A stretch of DNA of 5,305 nt, taken from the NCBI GenBank assembly GCA_036381125.1, contig DASVDK010000326.1, positions 1-5,305 on the forward strand, written 5' to 3'. The DNA is from DASVDK01 sp036381125 [NCBI: Thermodesulfobacteriota bacterium] (lineage in GTDB: Bacteria > DASVDK01). The notes below the pieces were generated by a model, which did no database searches, was not told the origin of the DNA, and saw only the letters and a list, made by a program, of their open reading frames with translations. The position numbers and the translations under genes are program-made. Shown here piece by piece: positions 1 to 5,137 of this stretch. How positions within the stretch are numbered: the stretch's first letter is position 1; the number at the start of each line of letters is the position of its first letter.

Positions 1-237
1 GGCCTGGCGGTCGATGCGGCGAATGGTGCTCTTCGGCAGCCACACCGATCGCGCCTTGCGGCCGCGCCCGAGATCGATGGTGAAGTAGCGGACCCGCCCC
101 GTGGCCTCGTCGAGGACGAGGTCGTCGACCTCGCCGATGAGGCCGTCGGTCCCGTGGACCTCGAAGCCCCGGAAGTCGTGGTGTGCGTTCTCGTCAGCCC
201 ATCGCTGATCCGGCATCTCGTCGAGGCGCCTCAGCAT
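1..237 (-). CDS. PRC-barrel domain protein, 5' part (runs off left edge)
   Basis: Seventy-nine codons are open from an ATG at 237-235 to the left edge, so the C-terminus is missing. A GGGGAG ribosome binding site at 251-246, 8 bases before the ATG, supports this start over the in-frame ATG at 216-214. Residues about 22-72 fit a PRC-barrel: FRGFEVHGTDGLIGEVDDLV, then a short Asp-rich turn (LDEATG), a strand RVRYFTIDLG, and a basic stretch ending VWLPKSTI. PRC-barrels are small beta-barrel modules found in the RNA-processing protein RimM, in photosynthetic reaction centre subunit H and in many bacterial stress or sporulation proteins. The partners of this one are unknown. It has the same orientation as folE, but about 200 bases and a terminator-like hairpin separate them, so it is probably a separate transcript. 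The domain call is firm; the function is not predictable. Confidence 0.85.
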   Translation of the reverse strand, partial: MLRRLDEMPDQRWADENAHHDFRGFEVHGTDGLIGEVDDLVLDEATGRVRYFTIDLGRGRKARSVWLPKSTIRRIDRQA

Positions 238-255
238 CTGCACGTCTCCCCGCAG

Positions 256-289
256 AAAAATGGTGACCGTCGTTTTACCCCGGTCACAA
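256..289 (-). terminator. Hairpin plus T-run, probable terminator of the pterin operon
   Basis: On the minus strand GTGACCG (287-281) pairs with CGGTCAC (269-263) around an 11-base loop, and TTTTT (260-256) follows two bases further on. This is the layout of an intrinsic terminator and lies about 150 bases after the folE stop. The 7 bp stem and long loop are weaker than usual. The T-run ends only 5 bases before the ribosome binding site of the PRC-barrel gene, so the element could also act as a leader attenuator or an operator. Confidence 0.45.
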
Positions 290-290
290 G

Positions 291-350
291 GGCCGTTCGG
301 TGATCCACTTCACATTTCACGCCGCGAGTGTTTCACCGAGCCGAACGACC
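291..350. repeat. Imperfect inverted repeat between folE and the PRC-barrel gene
   Basis: GGCCGTTCGGTGA (291-303) matches the reverse complement of 333-350, which reads GGTCGTTCGGCTCGGTGA. The match has one substitution and a 5-base insertion, and the arms are separated by about 29 bases. It lies in the roughly 200-base gap after folE, which holds no gene. It may be a second downstream hairpin or a protein-binding site for the PRC-barrel promoter. No clear -35/-10 pair was found here. Confidence 0.3.
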
Positions 351-440
351 GAGGCGTAGATCAAAACCGGACGCGCCGCCGACTGCCGCTCGGGCCGGCC
401 GGCCCCGAATCGCCGGGCCGCCGGGCCCTCGCCCCGCTCT

Positions 441-1058
441 CTACGCCTGGCACCGGACCAGGTTCATGAACTCCATCCGCGTCGCCTCGCGGTCCTGGAA
501 GATCCCGATCATCGACGAGGTGATCGCCCTGGAGTTCTGCTTCTCGACACCCCGCATCATCATGCAGAGGTGCTGGGCCTCGATCACCACGGCGACGCCG
601 AGCGGCTGTAGCTGCTCGTTGATCGTGTTGGCGATCTGGCTCGTGAGCCGCTCCTGGACCTGGAGCCGCCGGCTGAACATCTCGACCAGGCGGGCGACCT
701 TCGAGAGCCCGACGATCTTGCGGTCCGGGATGTAGGCGACGTGCGCCTTGCCGAAGAACGGCAGCATGTGGTGCTCGCACATGCTGAAGAAGTCGATGTC
801 CTTCACGAGGACCATCTCGTTGTAGTTCTCGGTGAAGAGGGCGCCGTTCAGGACCACCCTCGGGTCCTGCTCGTATCCGCTCGTCAGGTAGCGGAACGCC
901 CGCGCGACGCGCGCCGGCGTCTTCCTGAGCCCCTCGCGCCCGGGATCCTCCCCCAGCTCGCGCAGCACCGTCGTGAACGCCGCGACGAGCGCCTCGTCGT
1001 CGGGGGCGGCGCCCTCGATCTCCGGGTCCATGTCGTCGCGCAGTGGCTGCCGTTTCAT
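441..1058 (-). CDS. folE: GTP cyclohydrolase I
   Basis: This 205-residue protein converts GTP to 7,8-dihydroneopterin triphosphate plus formate, the entry step to folate and tetrahydropterins. The type I signature is clear: [20 protein letters not shown] (92-111), then [24 protein letters not shown] and HLCMMMRGV. Zinc ligands Cys94, His97 and Cys165 and the catalytic histidines His96 and His163 align with E. coli Cys110, His113, Cys181, His112 and His179 at a constant offset of 16. The enzyme therefore looks complete and active. The length is normal for a bacterial FolE with a short N-terminus. GGAGG at 1070-1066, 7 bases before the ATG, fixes the start. It is the last gene of the cluster, 28 bases after the PTPS-like gene, and probably supplies the substrate for the two PTPS-family proteins encoded upstream. 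Confidence 0.97.
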   Translation of the reverse strand: MKRQPLRDDMDPEIEGAAPDDEALVAAFTTVLRELGEDPGREGLRKTPARVARAFRYLTSGYEQDPRVVLNGALFTENYNEMVLVKDIDFFSMCEHHMLPFFGKAHVAYIPDRKIVGLSKVARLVEMFSRRLQVQERLTSQIANTINEQLQPLGVAVVIEAQHLCMMMRGVEKQNSRAITSSMIGIFQDREATRMEFMNLVRCQA

Positions 1059-1086
1059 GATGGTCCCTCCATGCGGTCGCCCGGTC

Positions 1087-1503
1087 TCATCCGCCGCCGC
1101 TCGCCTCGAAGACGTTGTTCGGCGTCTCGTGGAGGACGACGCGCACGAGCGCCGGGCCGACCGCGCCCGCGAGGAGCCGCTCGAGCAGCCGCGCCAGCTC
1201 CTCCGAGGTCCCGCTCGTGTCCGCGAGCTCGGGGATGTCGACGTTGAGGTTCGCCCCGTCGAGCCTCGCGAGGACCAGCTCCGCGAGCGCCGCGTCGAGG
1301 CGCGAGGCGGCCGGCAGGAGCCCCGTCTCCGGGTCGAGCCGGCCGGCGACCGTTGCCTCGAGCCGGTACGTGTGCCCGTGGCCGTTCGGGTTGTTGCACT
1401 TGCCGAAGACCGTCCGGTTGGCCTCGGGGGACAGACACGGACTGTGGAGCCGGTGGGCGGCCGAGAACTCCACGATCCGGGTGACGCGGACCTCCGGGGT
1501 CAT
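1087..1503 (-). CDS. 6-pyruvoyl-tetrahydropterin synthase/QueD family, paralogue A (zinc/Cys half intact)
   Basis: This 138-residue protein belongs to the PTPS/QueD family, whose members act on dihydroneopterin triphosphate. FSAAHRL gives zinc ligand His17, and [13 protein letters not shown] gives catalytic-type Cys36 and zinc ligands His42 and His44. TSEEL (Glu101) aligns with the pterin-anchoring Glu of animal PTPS, and LHETPNN (Glu126) keeps the C-terminal Glu. The Cys-x5-His-x-His spacing is that of animal-type PTPS (CNNPNGHGH) rather than the shorter spacing of E. coli QueD. One key residue is missing: the Asp-His pair reads Asp82-Gly83 (RLDGANLN). The usual GMV-D-LK stretch is also replaced by GLLPAASRL. 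The ATG overlaps the stop of paralogue B by 4 bp (ATGA), and GAGGGG lies at 1517-1512. Alone, the protein may be inactive or have altered chemistry; with paralogue B it could complete an active site. Family certain, exact reaction inferred. Confidence 0.9.
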   Translation of the reverse strand: MTPEVRVTRIVEFSAAHRLHSPCLSPEANRTVFGKCNNPNGHGHTYRLEATVAGRLDPETGLLPAASRLDAALAELVLARLDGANLNVDIPELADTSGTSEELARLLERLLAGAVGPALVRVVLHETPNNVFEASGGG

Positions 1504-1922
1504 GCCGTGCGCCCCTCGTACTCCACGTACGTCGACGCGTCGCGGGCGAGCCGCACCCGCACGAGCCGGCAGCCGCCGGGGAAGCGCCCCTCGAGCCGCT
1601 CCCAGATCACCACGGCGAGCGCCTCGGTCGTCGGCACGCGCGTTCGGAACTCCTCCGTGTCGAGGTTGAGATGCCGGTGATCGAACCGGTCGAGCACCTC
1701 GGCCGTCACGATCCGCTTGAGGAGGCCCACGTCGATCACCATCCCGGTCTCCGGGTCGACCGGTCCCTCGACGGTCACGTCGAGGAGAAAGTTGTGCCCG
1801 TCGCCGTTCGGGCTCGCGCAGCGGCCGAAGAGCCGCCGGTTCTCCTCCGGCGACCGGTCCTCCCGCCAGGCGCGATGCGCGGCGGAGAACTCGAACTTCT
1901 TGGTGACGCGCAGCGTCGGCAT
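1500..1922 (-). CDS. 6-pyruvoyl-tetrahydropterin synthase/QueD family, paralogue B (Asp-His half intact)
   Basis: A second PTPS/QueD-family protein, 140 residues. FSAAHRAW supplies His16, FGRCASPNGDGHNF supplies Cys35 and His43, GMVIDVGLLKR (60-70) is canonical, FDHRHLNLD gives the Asp81-His82 dyad, and PTTEAL (Glu100) is the pterin-anchor position. Two usual residues are changed. The first His of the HGH zinc motif is Asp41, and the C-terminal Glu of the family (ET motif) is Arg127 (RLARDAST). Asp can ligate zinc, so metal binding is not excluded. The ATG at 1922-1920 overlaps the glycosyltransferase stop (TGATG, 1 bp). AGGAG at 1939-1935 is 12 bases upstream, a little far, so translational coupling is likely. 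The frame stays open far upstream of this ATG, but only as a shadow of the glycosyltransferase gene; similarity to the family begins at MPTLRVTKKFEFSAAH. Confidence 0.9.
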   Translation of the reverse strand: MPTLRVTKKFEFSAAHRAWREDRSPEENRRLFGRCASPNGDGHNFLLDVTVEGPVDPETGMVIDVGLLKRIVTAEVLDRFDHRHLNLDTEEFRTRVPTTEALAVVIWERLEGRFPGGCRLVRVRLARDASTYVEYEGRTA

Positions 1923-3184
1923 CAGCGCTCGTCGCTCCTGTCGGGCCCGGCGGGCGGACCGGTGTAGCGGCGCCCTCGCCAGGTCACGGCGCGCCCCCCG
2001 CTCCGCCGCCAGGCGGAGTCGAGGAAGAGTAGCCCGGTCGCCGCGGCACCGAGCGGCGCGAGCCACCCCGCCCCGGTGCCGTGCCCGCCGAGGCGAGCAA
2101 GCCCCACCCCTTCGGCCAGGATAGCGGCGCCTCCGAGGGCGGCCATCACGCAGCCTCCCACGGCGACCACGGCCCGATCCGTGGTGGCGGCCACCAGAGC
2201 GACGGCGAGCGCCAGGACGGGCCCTGCGCCCCGGAGCAGAAAGCGGACCCCCTCCCGGGCCGCCGCCGCCGGCCCCCCGGCGAGGTCGGCCAGGTTCTTG
2301 GTCCAGCCTTCCCGGAGGGTGCGTGCGCCATCGTACATCCGGACGCGCACGAGGTCCGGGGCCGCGAGGAAGCGGATGCGCGCGCGGGCTTTGGCGAGGC
2401 GCGCGAGCGCCACGTCCTCCAGGAGGTCCCCCTTCAGCGCCGCGTGGCCGCCGACGGCGTCGTAGAGGGCGCGGGCGACGAGCAGGTACTGGCCGTTGGC
2501 CGCCGCCCGCGGGTCGCCCGGGTCGTTCACGGCCGCCAGGGGGTATCGCCTGGCGAGGAACTCGAAGACGAACGGCTGCACCAGCCGCTCGGCGGCCGAC
2601 ACCGCCTCCTGCCGCCCGGTGAGGCTCAGGAGCGAGGCGCCGTCGGCCAGCGCCCGGCCGAGGGCGAGCCGCAAGGCCGCCGGGTGGTGCACCGTGTCGG
2701 CGTCGGTGAAGAGGAGCCAGTCCCCCCTCGCCTCGCGCTGCCCGTACCAGAGCGCGTGGCTCTTGCCGCTCCACCCGTCGGGCAGCGGCGGCGCGTGAAT
2801 CAGCCGGACGCGCGCGTCGCCCGCGGCCGTCCGACGCACCACCTCGGGCGTGCCGTCCGTCGACCCGTCGTCGACGACCAGGATCTCCGTCCGTGGGTAG
2901 TCGAGCGCGAGAAGCGACTCCAGGCAGGGCCCGATGCGGGCCGCCTCGTTCCTCGCCGGCACGAGGATCGACACGAGGGGCGCCCCGGCCGGCAGCGGCC
3001 CCACCGGATCGTCCAGGCGGAGCGCCGACGCGCCCGCCCGCTCGGCCGCCACCGCGCGGAGCCCTTCGCGCGCCTGGCGCGCCAACCAGAGGCCGACGGC
3101 TGCACAGGCCAGGACGAGCGCCAGATCTCCCCAGGAGGGCAGGCCGATCGGCGCCGAATGGCTCGTCTGACGCGGGTCTCGCAA
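1922..3184 (-). CDS. Membrane-associated family 2 glycosyltransferase
   Basis: A 420-residue GT-A type transferase. Residues about 20-35 form an N-terminal membrane segment (DLALVLACAAVGLWLA). The catalytic domain runs about 69-300: VSILVPARNEAARIG, VVDDGSTDGTPEVV (nucleotide-sugar binding Asp105/Asp106), GWSGKSHAL, the metal-binding DAD at 161-163 (FTDADTVHHP), GQYLLV, and the acid pair LLEDVAL (Glu256-Asp257). REGWTKNLADL (291-301) follows. Three likely membrane segments lie near 313-333, 337-356 and 373-389, and the tail has WRGRRY. This architecture resembles HpnB-like and carotenoid/lipid glycosyltransferases, so a membrane-embedded acceptor is plausible; sugar and acceptor are not known. 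The start is a TTG with no recognisable ribosome binding site. No ATG or GTG lies before the first membrane segment, so TTG is the best choice. It is the first gene of the pterin cluster. Confidence 0.88.
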   Translation of the reverse strand: MRDPRQTSHSAPIGLPSWGDLALVLACAAVGLWLARQAREGLRAVAAERAGASALRLDDPVGPLPAGAPLVSILVPARNEAARIGPCLESLLALDYPRTEILVVDDGSTDGTPEVVRRTAAGDARVRLIHAPPLPDGWSGKSHALWYGQREARGDWLLFTDADTVHHPAALRLALGRALADGASLLSLTGRQEAVSAAERLVQPFVFEFLARRYPLAAVNDPGDPRAAANGQYLLVARALYDAVGGHAALKGDLLEDVALARLAKARARIRFLAAPDLVRVRMYDGARTLREGWTKNLADLAGGPAAAAREGVRFLLRGAGPVLALAVALVAATTDRAVVAVGGCVMAALGGAAILAEGVGLARLGGHGTGAGWLAPLGAAATGLLFLDSAWRRSGGRAVTWRGRRYTGPPAGPDRSDER

Positions 3185-3192
3185 GGCGAGAA

Positions 3193-3221
3193 ACGGTACC
3201 GCCGGCCGCGGGCCTTGACAA
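3193..3221 (-). promoter_or_regulatory. Possible promoter of the glycosyltransferase-PTPS-folE operon
   Basis: On the minus strand TTGTCA (3221-3216) is followed after 17 bases by TACCGT (3198-3193). The -35 is close to consensus and the -10 poor (3 of 6). Transcription would start near 3186, almost at the TTG start codon, giving a leaderless or nearly leaderless message. That would fit the absence of a ribosome binding site. Weak, inferred. Confidence 0.25.
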
Positions 3222-3243
3222 CGCTGTGGCCTCCCGGTAGCGT
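3215..3243 (+). promoter_or_regulatory. Probable promoter of tRNA-Gln
   Basis: A perfect -35 TTGACA at 3215-3220 is followed, with a 17-base spacer, by TAGCGT at 3238-3243 (3 of 6 to the -10 consensus). The predicted start near 3250 leaves about 40 bases of leader before the mature tRNA. Position and spacing suit a strong tRNA promoter. The YCII-domain gene downstream could be co-transcribed. Confidence 0.5.
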
Positions 3244-3289
3244 TTTCCAGTTCTGGTGCGCCAGCGTCCCATCCCCGGCGCCGCCTTGC

Positions 3290-3363
3290 TGCGGGATCAG
3301 CTAACGGCAGGCTGCTTGGCTCTGAACCAAGTCGTCTAGGTTCGAATCCTAGTCCCGCAGCCA
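3290..3363 (+). tRNA. tRNA-Gln (anticodon CTG)
   Basis: A full cloverleaf can be folded. The acceptor stem is TGCGGGA (3290-3296) with TCCCGCA (3353-3359), discriminator G3360 and an encoded CCA at 3361-3363. The D stem is AGC (3299-3301) with GCT (3311-3313). The anticodon stem is CTTGG (3315-3319) with CCAAG (3327-3331) around the 7-base loop CTCTGAA, placing anticodon CTG at 3322-3324. The variable loop has 4 bases. The T stem is CTAGG (3336-3340) with CCTAG (3348-3352) and the loop TTCGAAT. Anticodon CTG reads CAG, and a G discriminator fits glutamine tRNAs. All stems are fully paired, so the gene looks functional. Confidence 0.96.
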
Positions 3364-3440
3364 GTTTCCCTTCCCCGTTCGTCGCCGGCCGCCCCGGGTC
3401 GGCGGGCCGCGCTCGATCGCCGGGTCCCGGAGGTTGCCGA

Positions 3441-3773
3441 TTGAAGTACCTCTGCCTGGTCTATCTCGAGGCGGAGCGCCTCAGAGCCGTTCCCGACGCC
3501 GAGTGCATGGCCTTCGGGGCAACTCTGAGGGCCCGCGGGCAGCTCATCGCCGCCGAGGCGCTCCAGCCGGTCCACACGGCCACGACCGTGCGCGTGCGCG
3601 ACGGCAGGACGACCACGACGGACGGCCCGTTCGCCGAGACGAAGGAGCAACTGGCCGGCTTCTACCTGATCGACGCGAAGGACCTCGACGAGGCCGTGCG
3701 GATCGCCTCGACGATCCCTCCGGCCAGGGTCGGCAGCATCGAGGTGCGGCCGGTCCGGGAGCTGGAGCCCTGA
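3441..3773 (+). CDS. YCII-related (DGPF-domain) small protein
   Basis: A 110-residue protein of the YCII/DGPF family. It opens with MKYLCLVYLE, carries TATTVRVRDG, then the hallmark TDGPFAETKEQLAGFYLIDA (60-79), and ends with DLDEAVRIAS and IEVRPVREL. These are small ferredoxin-like alpha/beta proteins, generally dimeric, of unclear biochemical role. Their genes often sit beside ECF sigma factors of the SigJ type, but none follows here. The start is TTG, supported by GGAGG at 3429-3433 seven bases upstream and by the conserved MKYL start of the family. It lies 77 bases after tRNA-Gln in the same direction, with no convincing terminator between, so read-through from the tRNA promoter is possible. 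A GC hairpin follows the stop by 8 bases. Family firm, function unknown. Confidence 0.92.
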   Translation: MKYLCLVYLEAERLRAVPDAECMAFGATLRARGQLIAAEALQPVHTATTVRVRDGRTTTTDGPFAETKEQLAGFYLIDAKDLDEAVRIASTIPPARVGSIEVRPVRELEP

Positions 3774-3781
3774 GAGCGCGC

Positions 3782-3804
3782 GGCCCGAGCGACTCCCTCG
3801 GGCC
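3782..3804. terminator. GC hairpin after the YCII-domain gene
   Basis: GGCCCGAG (3782-3789) pairs perfectly with CTCGGGCC (3797-3804) around a 7-base loop, 8 bases after the stop. No T-run follows, so it is not a classical intrinsic terminator. In very GC-rich genomes such hairpins between convergent genes often still mark transcript ends. It could work in both directions. Confidence 0.4.
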
Positions 3805-3910
3805 CGCCCGCTACGGCGAGTTCGAGCCGCGGGAGACGGCCCTCGCCGGGCGGATCGACGAGCGCCGCCTGGACGTACGGCCGGTCGATCCGGTCGAGCC
3901 CTTCGCCGCC

Positions 3911-3927
3911 TCCCCGCCGGACGGGGA
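3911..3927. terminator. Short GC hairpin after the Ldh_2 dehydrogenase gene
   Basis: TCCCCG (3911-3916) pairs with CGGGGA (3922-3927) around the 5-base loop CCGGA, just past the dehydrogenase stop on the minus strand. There is no T-run. It is a weak candidate transcript end. The rest of the 159-base convergent gap shows no gene. Confidence 0.25.
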
Positions 3928-3932
3928 CGCTC

Positions 3933-5003
3933 TCACGAGCCCGCTCCGCGTCGGGGATCGGTAGGCCTCGGCAGCGGCACCCCGAGCTCCTCCGCGATGG
4001 CGCCGAGCCGCGCCCAGGTCCCCTCCGCGAGCGGGATGCCCTCGACCTTTCGCCGCTCGGCCTCCTTCCAGGCGTGCTCGCCCGGGACGAGGACCTCGGG
4101 GACGCCGGGTCGGGGCCGTGCGCTCTTCACGTGGGCGAGCATCGCGTCGACGTCCGCGACGAACCGGTCGAGCGGCAGGAAGCGACCCACGTCCACGGCG
4201 ACGAGGAACGCGCCCTGGTAGTCCGGCCCCGGGTCGGGGCGCACGAAGCCGGCGCCCGAGAGCACGCCGGCCAGCACCTCCACGACGAGCGCGAGCGCGT
4301 AGCCCTTGTGGCCGGCCATCGGCAGGATGGTGCCGGGCGGGTCGGCGAACGGGACGTTCGGGTCGGTCGACGGTCGGCCCAGCGGGTCCTGCACCCACCC
4401 CTCGGGCACCGGCTCGCCCGCGTCGCGCGCCGCCTTGAGCTTGCCGCTCGCGACGATGCTGGTCGAGACGTCCACGACCAGGTGCGGCGGGGTGCGGCGC
4501 GGGATGCCGACGGCAAAGGGGTTGGTCGACAGGCGGCCCTCGAGCCCCCCGGCCGGCGCCACCCGTTGCAGCGCCCCCGAGTCGTTCGCGAAGACGAGCC
4601 CGACGACGCCCGCGGCCGCGGCCTGCTCGGCGAAGTCGGCGAGGCGGCCGACGTGGTTCGCCCGCCGGATGCCGACCGCGGCCACGCCGTGGGCGCGGGC
4701 GCGCGCCACGGCGAGCGCCATCGCCTCGCGGGCCACCACCTGACCGAAGCCGAGCCGGCCGTCCACGACGAGCGTCGTCGGCCCGCGCTCCTCGACGCCC
4801 GGTCGCTCGCCGGGCCGGATCTGCCCGGCCCGTATGGCCTCGACGTACTGCGGGATCCGCAGGACGCCGTGCGAGTCGTGCCCCATGAGGTTCGAGCGGA
4901 CGAGGAGCGTGGAGACCCACGCCGCCTCCTCCCGCGGCGCGCGGAGCGCCGCGAAGACCTCCGTCCCGAAGCGTTCCAGGTCCTGCCAGTCGACTCGCGG
5001 CAT
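3933..5003 (-). CDS. Malate/L-lactate dehydrogenase family (Ldh_2) NAD(P)-dependent oxidoreductase
   Basis: A 356-residue protein of the Ldh_2 family, unrelated to classical lactate and malate dehydrogenases. Members reduce or oxidise 2-oxo/2-hydroxy acids or cyclic imino acids (malate, sulfolactate, ureidoglycolate, 2,3-diketogulonate, delta1-piperideine-2-carboxylate). Motifs in order: NLMGHDSHGVLRIPQYVEAI (38-57) with the expected catalytic His45, RRANHVGRLADFAEQAA (113-129), STNPFAVGIPR (159-169), VDVSTSIVASGK (177-188) and GHKGYALALVVEVLAGVLSG (231-250). The length is normal and all family landmarks are present. The ATG is supported by GAGG at 5013-5010, 6 bases upstream. It is convergent with the YCII gene and appears monocistronic; its upstream region holds palindromic repeats. 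The substrate cannot be assigned from sequence, and no pathway partner is in the window. Confidence 0.93.
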   Translation of the reverse strand: MPRVDWQDLERFGTEVFAALRAPREEAAWVSTLLVRSNLMGHDSHGVLRIPQYVEAIRAGQIRPGERPGVEERGPTTLVVDGRLGFGQVVAREAMALAVARARAHGVAAVGIRRANHVGRLADFAEQAAAAGVVGLVFANDSGALQRVAPAGGLEGRLSTNPFAVGIPRRTPPHLVVDVSTSIVASGKLKAARDAGEPVPEGWVQDPLGRPSTDPNVPFADPPGTILPMAGHKGYALALVVEVLAGVLSGAGFVRPDPGPDYQGAFLVAVDVGRFLPLDRFVADVDAMLAHVKSARPRPGVPEVLVPGEHAWKEAERRKVEGIPLAEGTWARLGAIAEELGVPLPRPTDPRRGAGS

Positions 5004-5050
5004 GCGTCCCCTCGTCCTGCGACGGTCCTCGCGACTCCGACAGTCCGTCT

Positions 5051-5084
5051 GGAGCGAAGGCCGGGTTCACCCCGGCCGGAGCGA
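5051..5084. repeat. GC hairpin flanked by GGAGCGA direct repeats
   Basis: GGCCGGG (5059-5065) pairs with CCCGGCC (5071-5077) around a 5-base loop. Identical GGAGCGA heptamers sit at 5051-5057 and 5078-5084. The element lies about 50 bases upstream of the dehydrogenase start, next to the palindromic repeats, and may belong to the same dispersed element or be a regulatory hairpin. Confidence 0.35.
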
Positions 5085-5095
5085 TGACGCAGGGG

Positions 5096-5137
5096 AGGTT
5101 GTCAGGAGGGGGGCGGAGCCCCCCTCTTGACTCCCAT
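5096..5137. repeat. Palindromic repeat, copy 1 (42 bp)
   Basis: The unit begins AGGTTGTCAGGAGGGG and ends CTTGACTCCCAT. Its core folds into a 13 bp stem (5102-5114 with 5118-5130, one G-T pair) closed by the 3-base loop GGA. It differs from copy 2 by one inserted base and one substitution near the right end. The stop codon of the incoming right-hand gene lies inside it. Confidence 0.85.

Noticed and set aside
1923-3272. Upstream extension of the paralogue B frame, giving a 590-residue reading
   Set aside because: The extra N-terminal part overlaps the glycosyltransferase in another frame and is low-complexity. Family similarity begins only at the ATG at 1922.
2081-3304. Long plus-strand open frame opposite the glycosyltransferase
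   Set aside because: Its translation is Arg/Gly/Pro-rich with no recognisable motif, and the opposite strand carries an unmistakable GT2 protein. In such GC-rich DNA antisense frames stay open by chance.
3290-3363. tRNA-Gln as an attachment site of an integrated element
   Set aside because: No integrase gene and no repeat of the tRNA 3' end is present in the window.
3381-3412. GC hairpin after tRNA-Gln as its terminator
   Set aside because: GGCCGCC and GGCGGGCC pair only with a bulge and no T-run follows. In this GC-rich stretch such pairings are expected by chance.
3774-3964. Plus-strand frame continuing past the YCII gene (YGEFEPRETALAGRIDERRL...)
   Set aside because: The composition looks almost protein-like and might be a gene relic, but there is no start codon with a ribosome binding site, it overlaps the dehydrogenase 3' end, and I recognise no family.
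4074-5087. Plus-strand open frame opposite the Ldh_2 dehydrogenase
   Set aside because: It is a shadow frame rich in Arg, His and Asp without motifs; the minus strand shows all Ldh_2 landmarks.
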